The notes: generated from the sequence alone by a model not told the origin. A stretch of DNA of 12,467 nt from an uncultured Collinsella sp. (GCA_900549185.1 URNM01000053.1:1-12467); one strand, 5' to 3'. Positions 1 through 7,429 are shown, counted from the first letter of the stretch. Made by a program: numbers and translations.

Positions 1-805
1 CGGCCATGACGGCGCCGATGCTGAGCCCCAGTTCCTCGCACGCATCGAGCAGCTGTTCGCCGTCGTCGAAGATTTCCTTGGCCGAGACGCCGGGGGAGAG
101 CGACGAGGCAGAACCGGGGAGCTCGATAAACGTTGCGTAATCGACATTGTCGAGCTTGCGCAGCATGGGGACGACGGTGTCGTCGGGCGCGCCGTCGGTC
201 TCAAAGACGGAGTAGGCCTGGCCGCCCACTTCGGTGCGGTAGGTGCGGCAGAAGGCGATGTTTACGTGGGCGTAGGCGAGCAGGTTGGTGAGCGCGGCGA
301 GTACACCGGGGACGTCCTTGTGCGCCACGAAGAGCGTGGAATACATGCCCGAAATGTCGACGCCGACGCCGTTAATGCGGCTGATGCGCATCTTGCCGCC
401 GCCCAGGCTCTCGCCGCGAACCTGTGCCGTGGCGCCCGTGTCGTCGACCATGTCGATATCGACGGTATTGGGGTGGATGGAGGCGTCGTCGCCCTTGATG
501 TTAAAGTGATATTCGAGGCCCTGCTCGCGCGCGAGGTCGAAGGCCTGCTTGATGTTCTCGTCATCGGTGTCGAGGCCCAGTATGCCCGCGACGAGCGCAC
601 GGTCGGTGCCGTGGCCGCGGTAGGTGTGGGCGAAGGAGTTCCACAGGCCAAAGGTGACTTTGGTGATGCGGCCTTCCAGCAGGCTGGCGGCAACCTGGGC
701 GCAGCGCAGGGCGCCGGCGGTGTGCGATGAACTGGGGCCGACCATGACGGGGCCCAAGATCTCGAATGCCGAGGTCGTAGCTAGTGTTTGCGGCTTGCCT
801 GCCAT
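1..805 (-). CDS. sdaA: L-serine dehydratase, iron-sulfur dependent, single-chain type (N-terminal part)
   Basis: Deaminates L-serine to pyruvate and ammonia in the cytoplasm using a [4Fe-4S] cluster. About 268 codons are visible; the gene runs off the left edge. The start is the ATG at 803-805, preceded by AAGGAG at 811-816 with 5 nt spacing. Residues 12-32 hold the beta-chain signature (EILGPVMVGPSSSHTAGA). Residues of about 150-228 form an ACT domain (YSTLFVAHKDVPGVLAALTN), which in this family senses or binds serine. After a Ser/Pro linker, residues of about 240-268 (SAKEIFDDGEQLLDACEELG) resemble the start of the alpha chain, so beta, ACT and alpha parts appear fused in one polypeptide. 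The cluster cysteines and the rest of the alpha part lie outside the window. The family call is secure; completeness of the alpha half cannot be seen. Confidence 0.9.
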   Translation of the reverse strand, partial: MAGKPQTLATTSAFEILGPVMVGPSSSHTAGALRCAQVAASLLEGRITKVTFGLWNSFAHTYRGHGTDRALVAGILGLDTDDENIKQAFDLAREQGLEYHFNIKGDDASIHPNTVDIDMVDDTGATAQVRGESLGGGKMRISRINGVGVDISGMYSTLFVAHKDVPGVLAALTNLLAYAHVNIAFCRTYRTEVGGQAYSVFETDGAPDDTVVPMLRKLDNVDYATFIELPGSASSLSPGVSAKEIFDDGEQLLDACEELGLSIGAVMA

Positions 806-860
806 GGGTGCTCCTTATCTATCCCGTCGTCCCGAGGGGCGGGGCATACTCTGTCCCGCC

Positions 861-981
861 GTTCCGAGGGCTTTAGTATTTGGTCGCCTGCTCGGACAGT
901 CCTGCTCGCACGGAGGCCACATTAAGTGGCCTCCGGCTCGTGCGGAACTCGCGATCGACCAAATACTAAAGCCCTCGGAAC
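861..981. repeat. Nested palindromic element with 26-bp perfect arms
   Basis: Arms at 861-886 and 956-981 are exact reverse complements over 26 bp (outer end GTTCCGAGGGC, inner end TATTTGGTCG). Inside, GGAGGCCAC (912-920) pairs with GTGGCCTCC (926-934) around the loop ATTAA, and CGCAC (907-911) can extend this stem with GTGCG (940-944) past a 5-nt bulge. CCTGCTCG is also repeated directly at 887-894 and 901-908. Neither end is followed by a T tract, so it is not a typical terminator. It lies 55 bp upstream of the serine dehydratase start. If the promoter lies beyond it, the mRNA leader would carry this large hairpin. A shorter repeat, GGCGGG/CCCGCC (838-843 and 855-860), lies beside it. I see nothing else in 982-1077. 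Probably a REP/MITE-like element. Confidence 0.8.
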
Positions 982-1077
982 TTAGGATACATGGTTGGAG
1001 TCGCTCTGCTGCAAAATTTATCGGCCTGTGATTTATTCCATGTCCCAGGTAGGCTCATCTTCACCACCTTTAAATAG

Positions 1078-1111
1078 AAAAGAAGTACCGGTTGGGGCCG
1101 GTACTTCTTTT
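1078..1111 (-). terminator. Hairpin terminator downstream of metK (could work on both strands)
   Basis: AAAAGAAGTACCGG (1078-1091) and CCGGTACTTCTTTT (1098-1111) form a perfect 14-bp stem with a 6-nt loop. Read on the minus strand, the stem ends in CTTCTTTT followed by CTATTT, 37 nt after the metK stop. This is the expected place and form for Rho-independent termination. The A/T ends make it symmetrical, so it could also stop transcripts entering from the other side. Confidence 0.85.
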
Positions 1112-1148
1112 GGTGCGTCGATATTTGGTTGTAGCTTTTGCCGTTGGC

Positions 1149-2429
1149 TTACAGGCCGCAGGCTGCTTTGAGTTCTTCGACTCGGTCGGTTTTTTCCCAG
1201 GTGAAGTCGGCGTCTTCGCGGCCGAAGTGACCGTAGGCTGCCGTCTTTTCGTAGATGGGGCGACGCAGGTCTAGGTCGCGGATGATTGCACCCGGGCGCA
1301 GGTCGAAGGTCTTCTCTACGGCCTCGACGATCTTGTCCTCGGCAACATGCGCGGTACCAAAGGTGTCGACCATGATTGAAAGGGGCTTGGAAACGCCGAT
1401 GGCGTAGGCGAGCTCGACTTCGCAGCGGTCAGCTAGGCCGGCGGCGACCACGTTCTTGGCAACCCAGCGCGCGGCATACGCGGCGGAGCGGTCGACCTTG
1501 GTGCAGTCCTTGCCGCTAAAGGCACCACCACCGTGACGGCCGTAGCCGCCGTAGGTGTCGACAATGATCTTGCGGCCGGTGAGGCCCGTGTCGCCCATGG
1601 GGCCGCCCACGACAAAGCGACCGGTGGGGTTCACGTAGATGTCGGCGTTGTCCCACGGCATGTTCTCGGCGGCCATGACCGGGGTGATGACGTGCTCGAT
1701 AAGGTCGGCCTTGATCTTGCCCATGTCCTCGATCTCGGCGGCGTGCTGCGTGGAGATGACGATGGTCGTGACCTCGACGGGCTTGCCTTCCTCGTAGCGC
1801 ACGGTGACCTGGGTCTTGCCGTCGGGACGCAGATAAGCGAGGGTGCCGTCGTGACGCACGGCGGCCAGGCGCTCGGCTAGGCGACTCGCCAGGTAGTGCG
1901 GCATGGGCATGAGGGTCTTGGTCTCGTTGGAGGCATAACCGAACATCATGCCCTGGTCGCCGGCACCGATCAGGTCGATCGGGTCGGTGGTAGCGCCGGT
2001 CTGGGTTTCGAAGGACTCGTCGACGCCCTGAGCGATATCGGGGGACTGCTCGTGAATCAGGCTCATAACGCCGCAGGTGTCGCAGTCAAAACCGAACTTG
2101 GCGCGGTTGTAGCCAATGCGGCGGATGACGCCGCGGGCGATTTCCTGCACGTCGACGTAGGCCTGGGTGCGGATCTCGCCGGCAACGATGACGGTGCCGG
2201 TGGTCACGAGGGTCTCGCAGGCGCAGCGGACGTTCTCCACGTTGGCGGGCACGCCGTTGGGCGCAATATAGCCCTGCTCCTGGAGCTCTATTTCTTTGGC
2301 GAGGATTGCGTCGAGTACGGCGTCGCTGATCTGGTCGGCGATCTTATCGGGATGACCCTCGGTCACCGATTCCGACGTAAACACGAACGATCCGTGTTGG
2401 GGCGGGATGGAACGAAGCTCTTCTGACAT
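1149..2429 (-). CDS. metK: S-adenosylmethionine synthetase (methionine adenosyltransferase)
   Basis: Makes S-adenosylmethionine from ATP and methionine in the cytoplasm, supplying methyl groups for enzymes such as RsmB in this window. The product is 426 residues. GHPDK at 25-29 belongs to the N-terminal ATP/methionine site, GAGDQG at 155-160 is signature 1, and GGGAFSGKD at 300-308 is the signature 2 loop. The C-terminus has the usual AAYGHFGR stretch. It is longer than the roughly 384-residue E. coli enzyme. There is an N-terminal extension, an insertion of about 18 residues after the DAIL helix (from about residue 45 to CETLVTTG), and about 10 extra residues just before GAGDQG. The ATG start is supported by AAAGGA (2435-2440, minus) with 5-nt spacing. 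It diverges from gltX and has its own terminator. Identity is certain. Confidence 0.97.
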   Translation of the reverse strand: MSEELRSIPPQHGSFVFTSESVTEGHPDKIADQISDAVLDAILAKEIELQEQGYIAPNGVPANVENVRCACETLVTTGTVIVAGEIRTQAYVDVQEIARGVIRRIGYNRAKFGFDCDTCGVMSLIHEQSPDIAQGVDESFETQTGATTDPIDLIGAGDQGMMFGYASNETKTLMPMPHYLASRLAERLAAVRHDGTLAYLRPDGKTQVTVRYEEGKPVEVTTIVISTQHAAEIEDMGKIKADLIEHVITPVMAAENMPWDNADIYVNPTGRFVVGGPMGDTGLTGRKIIVDTYGGYGRHGGGAFSGKDCTKVDRSAAYAARWVAKNVVAAGLADRCEVELAYAIGVSKPLSIMVDTFGTAHVAEDKIVEAVEKTFDLRPGAIIRDLDLRRPIYEKTAAYGHFGREDADFTWEKTDRVEELKAACGL

Positions 2430-2451
2430 GATTGTCCTTTCAAAAACGCGT

Positions 2452-2478
2452 CCCGGCGACCGTTACCATTCCGCCGGG
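2452..2478 (-). promoter_or_regulatory. Hairpin in the metK 5' leader
   Basis: On the minus strand CCCGGCG and CGCCGGG form a 7-bp GC stem around a 13-nt loop, 22 nt upstream of the metK ATG. Five bases separate the stem from a TTTTT run, after which comes the ribosome binding site. The form is attenuator-like, but I cannot match it to any known SAM riboswitch class, so its role is open. Confidence 0.35.
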
Positions 2479-2496
2479 CTCTGTATGTAAGGGTAC

Positions 2497-2502
2497 ATCA
2501 TA
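2497..2502 (-). promoter_or_regulatory. Candidate metK promoter -10 box
   Basis: TATGAT on the minus strand matches the sigma-70 -10 consensus at five of six bases and lies about 68 nt upstream of the metK start. The hexamer 17 bp upstream (GTGTGA) matches the -35 consensus at only three positions. This is therefore a weak call, based mainly on position in the divergent gap. Confidence 0.3.
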
Positions 2503-2540
2503 GCGCGTTAAACGAATATTCACACCCTTTCCGCACCTGC

Positions 2541-2665
2541 TCATCGGGGATAGACTTAAATGACCAGCCTACTCATTGGGGACAGACTTAAACGACCAGC
2601 CTAGGAACGTCCCTAAGTGCCGACAGGTTGCCCAACGACTGGTCATTTATGTCTGTCCCCAATGA
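2541..2665. repeat. Compound repeat: two direct copies and one inverted copy of a ~28-31 bp unit
   Basis: Copy 1 (2541-2571) and copy 2 (2573-2603) are direct repeats with a 32-bp period, 28 of 31 bases identical (core GGGGAYAGACTTAAAYGACC). Copy 3 (2638-2665) is the same unit in reverse (core GGTCATTTATGTCTGTCCCC). Copies 2 and 3 can fold into a stem of about 27 bp around a 34-nt centre. The element sits between the divergent metK and gltX promoters. No transposase is nearby. It resembles REP/BIME-type or MITE-like repeats; the family is not identified. It also contains an in-frame ATG (2617) that creates a false N-terminal extension of gltX. Confidence 0.75.
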
Positions 2666-2705
2666 CTGGATCGGTGCCCTTTGTGCGGAGGTTGCATTGT
2701 TGCTT

Positions 2706-2711
2706 TATACT
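2706..2711 (+). promoter_or_regulatory. Candidate gltX promoter -10 box
   Basis: TATACT matches the -10 consensus at five of six bases and lies 40 nt upstream of the gltX ATG, just after the compound repeat. The best upstream hexamer (TTGTGC, 2681-2686) matches the -35 consensus at three bases and has a long 19-bp spacer, so confidence is limited. Confidence 0.35.
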
Positions 2712-2740
2712 GATGCGGTTAGACATCCATCCTGCAATCG

Positions 2741-2745
2741 AGGAG
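2741..2745 (+). promoter_or_regulatory. gltX ribosome binding site that fixes the start
   Basis: AGGAG ends 6 nt before the ATG at 2752. The reading frame stays open upstream to an ATG at 2617, but those 45 codons are encoded by repeat DNA and lack GluRS character. This site therefore places the start at 2752. Confidence 0.8.
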
Positions 2746-2751
2746 ATATCC

Positions 2752-4227
2752 ATGGCATCAGACGTTCGCGTCCGCTTTGCACCCTCACCCACGGGCAAGC
2801 TGCACATTGGCGGCGCCCGCACCGCTATCTATAACTGGGCTTTCGCCCGCGCAAACGGCGGCACGTTCATCCTGCGCATCGACGACACCGACCCCACCCG
2901 CTCCACCGACGAGAACACGCAGATCATTCTGCGCGCCATGCGTTGGCTTGGCCTGGACTGGGACGAGGGTCCCGAGGTGGGCGGCGACTATGGCCCCTAC
3001 GCCCAGACCGAGCGCCTGGACCTGTACAAGCAGGCTGCCCAGAAGCTTTGGGACGAGGGCAAGGCCTATCCCTGCTTCTGCACCAAGGAGCAGCTCGACG
3101 CCGACCGTAAGGCCGCGCAGGAGCGCAAGGACCCCTTCCAGGGCTATCAGCGTCGCTGCCGCGATCTTGATCCCGAGGAGGCCCGTCGCCGCATCGAGGC
3201 CGGCGAGCCCTACGTCTTGCGCATCAAGGTGCCCGAGGACCGCGGCGACGTCGTCATCCACGACGCCGTCCACGGCGAGGTGACCTTCGATGCCAAGGAG
3301 CTCGACGACTTTGTCATCTTCCGCTCCGACGGTACGCCCACGTACAACTTCGCGACCGTCGTCGACGACGCCATGATGAAGATTACCCACGTCATCCGCG
3401 GCGACGATCACCTGTCCAACACCCCGCGCCAGGTCATGGTTTACGAGGCCCTCGGCGCGCCCGTGCCCACGTTCGCCCACATCTCCATGATTCTGGGCGC
3501 CGACGGCAAGAAGCTCTCCAAGCGCCACGGCGCCACCTCGGTGGAGGAGTACCGCGACGCCGGCTACCTGCCCGATGCCTTCGTCAACTACCTGGCGCTG
3601 CTCGGCTGGTCGCTCGACGGCGAGACCACGATCATCCCGCGCGACGTCCTGGCCAGCAAGTTCTCGCTCGACCGCATTTCCAAGAACCCCGCGACCTTCG
3701 ACCCCAAGAAGCTCGACTGGGTCAATGCCGAGTACATCAACGGCATGTCCGACGCCCAGTTTGCCGACGAGGTCATGGTTCCCGAACTGCATGAGGCAGG
3801 TCTCATCGAGGGCAACGTCGAGTACGGCGAGGACTGGATCGACGCGCTTGCTGCCATCGTCAAGCCGCGCACCAAGATGCCAGCCGACGCCGTGACCGTC
3901 GCCGCCCCCATCTTTGCCACGGCCGAGACGCTCGAGTATGACGAGAAGTCCGTCAACAAGGGCCTGGCCAAGGAGGGTATGGGTGCCATTCTGGATGCCG
4001 CCAAGGCCGCGCTCGAGGGTGTTACCGAGTGGACCGCCGCGAACATCGACGCTGCGCTTGAGCCGCTGCCCGAGCAGATGGACCTTAAGAAGCGCGTGGT
4101 GTTCCAGGCCGTGCGTGTCGCCGTTTGCGGCAACATGGTGAGCCCTCCGCTGGGCGAGACCATGGCGCTCGTCGGCCGCGACGACTGCCTGGCGCGCATC
4201 GACCGCGCCCGCACGATGGCGCTGTAG
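2752..4227 (+). CDS. gltX: Glutamyl-tRNA synthetase (class I)
   Basis: Charges tRNA with glutamate in the cytoplasm. The protein is 491 residues, normal for bacterial GluRS. The class I signature HIGG is at 18-21 within FAPSPTGKLHIGGARTA, and the KMSKS-like loop KLSKR is at 254-258. Together these frame the Rossmann catalytic domain (about 1-310). C108-F-C110 with a later RRC is what remains of the zinc-binding insertion seen in many GluRS enzymes. The C-terminal helical region (about 330-491) should be the anticodon-binding part. The start at 2752 fits the conserved N-terminus and the AGGAG site. Many actinobacteria use a non-discriminating GluRS that also charges tRNA-Gln for GatCAB, but nothing here shows which type this is. 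The codons are almost all C/G-ending, consistent with high expression. A terminator follows at once. Confidence 0.97.
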   Translation: MASDVRVRFAPSPTGKLHIGGARTAIYNWAFARANGGTFILRIDDTDPTRSTDENTQIILRAMRWLGLDWDEGPEVGGDYGPYAQTERLDLYKQAAQKLWDEGKAYPCFCTKEQLDADRKAAQERKDPFQGYQRRCRDLDPEEARRRIEAGEPYVLRIKVPEDRGDVVIHDAVHGEVTFDAKELDDFVIFRSDGTPTYNFATVVDDAMMKITHVIRGDDHLSNTPRQVMVYEALGAPVPTFAHISMILGADGKKLSKRHGATSVEEYRDAGYLPDAFVNYLALLGWSLDGETTIIPRDVLASKFSLDRISKNPATFDPKKLDWVNAEYINGMSDAQFADEVMVPELHEAGLIEGNVEYGEDWIDALAAIVKPRTKMPADAVTVAAPIFATAETLEYDEKSVNKGLAKEGMGAILDAAKAALEGVTEWTAANIDAALEPLPEQMDLKKRVVFQAVRVAVCGNMVSPPLGETMALVGRDDCLARIDRARTMAL

Positions 4228-4250
4228 TCGCTGCGCAAACGTATGTAACC

Positions 4251-4285
4251 GAGCCCCGTTCACCCCGAGCGGGGCTCTTGTTTCT
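4251..4285 (+). terminator. Rho-independent terminator of gltX
   Basis: GAGCCCCG (4251-4258) and CGGGGCTC (4270-4277) form a perfect 8-bp stem with an 11-nt loop, followed by TTGTTTCT. It begins 24 nt after the gltX stop. It ends only 31 nt before the priA start, leaving little room for a separate priA promoter downstream. Confidence 0.88.
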
Positions 4286-4316
4286 GTAGACGTATGGGAT
4301 AGGAGGTGCTGGGGCC

Positions 4317-6770
4317 GTGGCCGAGCAACTTTCGTTGTTTGGTTCGCCGGAACCGGAGGAGGCTCCGGCCACGCCCGAGCCTGCTGTTGCCCCGGCCAAG
4401 TCCGAGCCTGTACCTGAGCCCGTCGCCGCCTACGCGAGCGTAGTCCTGGACATTCCGACGCGTGCGCTGTCCGAGCCATTCGCCTACGGCATCCCGGAAA
4501 CTCTTGCCTACGAGGCGCAGATCGGATCCACGGTCCTGGTCCACTTTGGTAACCGTGCGGCCGCGGGCTATATCGTCGACATTGCGTCTGAGCTGGGTGA
4601 CCTGCAGGGCAACAGCGCTCTCGATCCCGCGCGTATCAAGCCTATCGAGGCTATCCTCAGCAAGCCGCTGTTTACCGCAGAGGCCGCCCGTATCGCACGC
4701 TGGATGAGCCGCGAGTACGTCGCGACGCTTTCCGAGTGCCTGCGCCTGTTCTTGCCACCGGGTGGAAGCCCGCGCGTGGTCAAAGGCGACGACGGCGTGT
4801 GGACTGTCGAGCGCCCTGCCGTCAAACCCATCCAAAACCGCTGGGTCATGCTTACGCCCGAGGGTTTCGACTACACGCCGCCCAAGACCGCGGTCCGCCA
4901 GCGTCAGCTCATCGAGGCGCTCCAGTGCGGCCCGGTCACGACGCGCGATCTCAACCTGCTTTACAACAGCATGTCGGCGACCATCAAGGCGCTTGAAAAG
5001 CGCGGCGTCGTGGTGGTGGAGGAGCGCCGTGCCTGGCGCGGTTGCAGCGAGCAGACTACGCTGTCCTCAGCGAGCGGCAAAGCGCCGGTCGCACTTACGA
5101 ACGGCCAGCAGCAGGCGCTCGCGCAGATTGATCGCGCCCGTCTGGACGCTCATGGCGACGTGGTGCTGGTCGACGGCGTCACCGGCTCCGGCAAAACCGA
5201 GGTTTACCTTTCGGCGATTGAGCGCGTGCTGGCCGCCGGCCGTTCGGCATGCGTTCTGGTGCCCGAGATCTCACTGACGGCCCAGACCGTCGGCCGCTTT
5301 CGCTCGCGCTTTGGCGAGACGGTTGCCGTGTTCCATTCGCGCCTTTCGGCCGGCGAGCGTCTGGACCAGTGGGATATGGTCGCCAGTGGTGCGGCCCGCG
5401 TGGTCGTAGGCGCCCGCTCGGCGCTCTTTTGCCCGCTCATTGACTTGGGCCTCATCATCATCGACGAGGAGCACGAGACCAGCTACAAGCAAGGCTCCAG
5501 TCCGCGCTACCACGCGCGCGAGGTGGCGGCCGAGATGGCGCGACGCTACCGCTGCCCGCTCGTGTTGGGCTCTGCTACGCCTTCTGCCGAGGCTCTCGAC
5601 CGTTGCCGCCGTGGCACGTATAACGGTGCCACCTGGACGCGCATCGAGATGCCCGAGCGCCCGGGACACGCTGTGCTGCCTACGGTTCGAATCGCCGACC
5701 TGCGCCGTGAGTTTTCTCACGGCAGTCGCTCCATGTTCTCAAAACCGCTGATGGAAGGCCTGGAGCGTGTGGTCGAGCGCCGCGAGAAGGCAGTGCTACT
5801 ACATAACCGCCGCGGCTTTGCGCCGTTCCTGATGTGCCGCGAGTGCGGCTGCGTCCCCACCTGCAACCACTGCTCCACCGCGCTTACGTATCACGAGCGC
5901 ACGCACACGCTGCAGTGTCACACCTGCGGTTCGTCTTGGCGCGTGCAACCCTATCCCGCGCCCACAAGCCGTTGCCCCAAATGTGGCAGTCGCTACCTGG
6001 CAAAAATGGGTCTGGGCACGCAGCAGATCGAGGACGCACTGCACCAGATGCTTCCCGAGGATGTCGCCATTATTCGCATGGATGCCGATTCCACGCGCGG
6101 CAAGGATGCGCACAAAAAGCTGCTCGAGCAGTTCGATGCGGCGGATTGCGCCGTGTTGCTGGGCACCCAAATGATCGCAAAGGGTCTCGATTTTCCCGAG
6201 GTCACACTGGTAGGCGTGGTCAATGCGGACTTCGCCCTCAAGCTGCCCGACTTTCGCGCAGGGGAGCGCGCCTACGATCTACTGGAGCAGGTTGCGGGCC
6301 GTGCCGGTCGCGGCGATCGTCCCGGCGAGGTGATCATCCAGACCTACCTGCCCGATGACCCGGTAATTCGTGCCGTCGCTGAGCACGACCGTTCGATCTT
6401 TACTGACTACGACCTGGATCAGCGCCGCGACGCGCTGTACCCGCCGTTTGTTCGCTTGGTCAACATCTTGGTGTGGTCGGCGAACCGAGACGACGCGCAG
6501 GACTACATCGGGCGCATTGCAAAGCTTCTTAAGCGCCGCTGGCATGCCGCCGCGCCCGACTTTTTGCGGGCGGGCAGCGCGGTGCCGCAGGTGCTGGGCC
6601 CGGCTTCGTGTGTAATCGAGAGAGCCAAGGACCGTTACCGCTTCCATCTGCTTGTGAAGTCGCCCGTGGGGTACCATGTCTCTGATGATATCGACGCCTG
6701 CCTCAAAGAGGTGGGCTCCGTGCGTGGCGTGAGCGTGAGCGTTGACGTCGACGCCTATGATTTGATGTAA
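4317..6770 (+). CDS. priA: Primosomal protein N', replication restart helicase PriA
   Basis: Recognises stalled forks and loads the replicative helicase to restart replication, acting on DNA in the cytoplasm. The protein is 817 residues (E. coli 732). A Pro/Ala/Glu-rich stretch (about 10-38) precedes the 3'-DNA-binding domain (about 40-140), followed by a winged helix (about 170-240). Helicase motifs are GVTGSGKT (287-294, Walker A), DEEH (383-386, Walker B), GSATPS (418-423) and QVAGRAGRG (658-666). The zinc module between the helicase lobes has four CxxC pairs (507/510, 516/519, 534/537, 553/556), all intact. The GTG start at 4317 is chosen because AGGAGG lies 10 nt upstream and no in-frame ATG precedes the conserved part. 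def follows after 18 bp, so the two are probably co-transcribed. Both ATPase and zinc sites look active. Confidence 0.97.
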   Translation: MAEQLSLFGSPEPEEAPATPEPAVAPAKSEPVPEPVAAYASVVLDIPTRALSEPFAYGIPETLAYEAQIGSTVLVHFGNRAAAGYIVDIASELGDLQGNSALDPARIKPIEAILSKPLFTAEAARIARWMSREYVATLSECLRLFLPPGGSPRVVKGDDGVWTVERPAVKPIQNRWVMLTPEGFDYTPPKTAVRQRQLIEALQCGPVTTRDLNLLYNSMSATIKALEKRGVVVVEERRAWRGCSEQTTLSSASGKAPVALTNGQQQALAQIDRARLDAHGDVVLVDGVTGSGKTEVYLSAIERVLAAGRSACVLVPEISLTAQTVGRFRSRFGETVAVFHSRLSAGERLDQWDMVASGAARVVVGARSALFCPLIDLGLIIIDEEHETSYKQGSSPRYHAREVAAEMARRYRCPLVLGSATPSAEALDRCRRGTYNGATWTRIEMPERPGHAVLPTVRIADLRREFSHGSRSMFSKPLMEGLERVVERREKAVLLHNRRGFAPFLMCRECGCVPTCNHCSTALTYHERTHTLQCHTCGSSWRVQPYPAPTSRCPKCGSRYLAKMGLGTQQIEDALHQMLPEDVAIIRMDADSTRGKDAHKKLLEQFDAADCAVLLGTQMIAKGLDFPEVTLVGVVNADFALKLPDFRAGERAYDLLEQVAGRAGRGDRPGEVIIQTYLPDDPVIRAVAEHDRSIFTDYDLDQRRDALYPPFVRLVNILVWSANRDDAQDYIGRIAKLLKRRWHAAAPDFLRAGSAVPQVLGPASCVIERAKDRYRFHLLVKSPVGYHVSDDIDACLKEVGSVRGVSVSVDVDAYDLM

Positions 6771-6788
6771 CAACCCGAAAGGATTGCC

Positions 6789-7325
6789 ATGGAAGCCAAC
6801 GGAATCGTACTGTCGCCCGACCCTCGTCTGCGCCAGGAGTGCGCCGTCATCGAGGAGATCACCCCGGCGATCGAGGCGCTTGCCGAGAAGATGAAGAAGA
6901 TGATGTTCGAGAACGGCGGCTGCGGCCTGGCTGCCCCGCAGATCGGCGAGCTCATTCAGCTCGTCACCATCGACTGCGACTACAGCGACAAAAACGACTA
7001 CGACCCGTACGTGCTCATCAATCCCGTCATTGTTGAGCAGAGCGACCATCTGGTGCCCTTTAGCGAGGGCTGCCTGTCTATCCCCGGCATTAGCTGCGAG
7101 ATCGAGCGTCCCGACCATGTCGTCGTCGAGGCGTACGATCTGGATGCCAACCTGATTCGCTATGAGGCCACGGGCGACCTTTTCTGCGTGTGCCTGCAGC
7201 ATGAGATCGACCATCTGCACGGCAACACTATGTTTGAGCGACTGAAGCCGATGCAGCGGATCAAGGCAGTCAAGGAGTACCAGGACGCCCTGGCCCGCGG
7301 CGCTCGACCGGGCGAGACGGAGTAG
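6789..7325 (+). CDS. def: Peptide deformylase
   Basis: Removes the formyl group from the N-terminal methionine of new proteins, using a metal ion (usually Fe2+) at the ribosome exit. The product is 178 residues, typical of the family. All three signature motifs are present: GCGLAAPQ at 44-51, EGCLS at 93-97 with metal ligand C95, and HEIDH at 138-142 with metal ligands H138 and H142 and catalytic E139. The start has GAAAGGA 5 nt upstream. It lies 18 bp after priA. It works opposite to Fmt, which is encoded just downstream; the two are often directly adjacent, but here a palindromic element and a terminator separate them. Identity is certain. Confidence 0.97.
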   Translation: MEANGIVLSPDPRLRQECAVIEEITPAIEALAEKMKKMMFENGGCGLAAPQIGELIQLVTIDCDYSDKNDYDPYVLINPVIVEQSDHLVPFSEGCLSIPGISCEIERPDHVVVEAYDLDANLIRYEATGDLFCVCLQHEIDHLHGNTMFERLKPMQRIKAVKEYQDALARGARPGETE

Positions 7326-7333
7326 GTTTGTCC

Positions 7334-7429
7334 GTCCCCGGGGCGCCCGCCTATATCATCCCGTGCTCAAACATTCTCGCTGCGCTGCGAAACTGCGCGC
7401 GGGACGATATAGGCGGGCACCCCGGGGAC
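7334..7429. repeat. Palindromic element with 30-bp arms between def and fmt
   Basis: Arms at 7334-7363 and 7400-7429 are reverse complements at 28 of 30 bases; both mismatches are transitions that still allow G-U pairing in RNA on one strand. Outer ends are GTCCCCGGGG and CCCCGGGGAC; the inner part contains GCCTATAT. The 36-nt loop includes CGCTGCGCTGCG. It begins 8 bp after the def stop. No T tract follows, so it is not a classical terminator, though the hairpin could protect the 3' end of the priA-def transcript. The sequence is unrelated to the other palindromes in this window. Confidence 0.78.

Noticed and set aside
266..730. Plus-strand frame over the serine dehydratase gene
   Set aside because: The minus strand encodes a clear serine dehydratase with the PSSSHTAGA signature and an ACT domain.
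861..981. Intrinsic terminator
   Set aside because: The arms are long and nested, but no T tract follows on either strand, and the metK terminator is already clear at 1078-1111.
2430..2505. SAM riboswitch upstream of metK
   Set aside because: Only a single short hairpin is seen; no multi-helix junction or known SAM-binding core could be matched by eye.
2541..2665. CRISPR array
   Set aside because: There are only three units, one is inverted, and the two direct copies are separated by one base, so there are no spacers; no cas gene is present.
2785..4479. 564-codon minus-strand open frame across gltX and into priA
   Set aside because: It has a low-complexity, Leu/Gly/Val/Arg/Asp-rich composition typical of the antisense frame of a GC-rich gene, and gltX on the other strand has all class I motifs.
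6279..7220. 313-codon minus-strand frame across the priA/def junction
   Set aside because: It runs opposite two well-identified genes and shows no family features.
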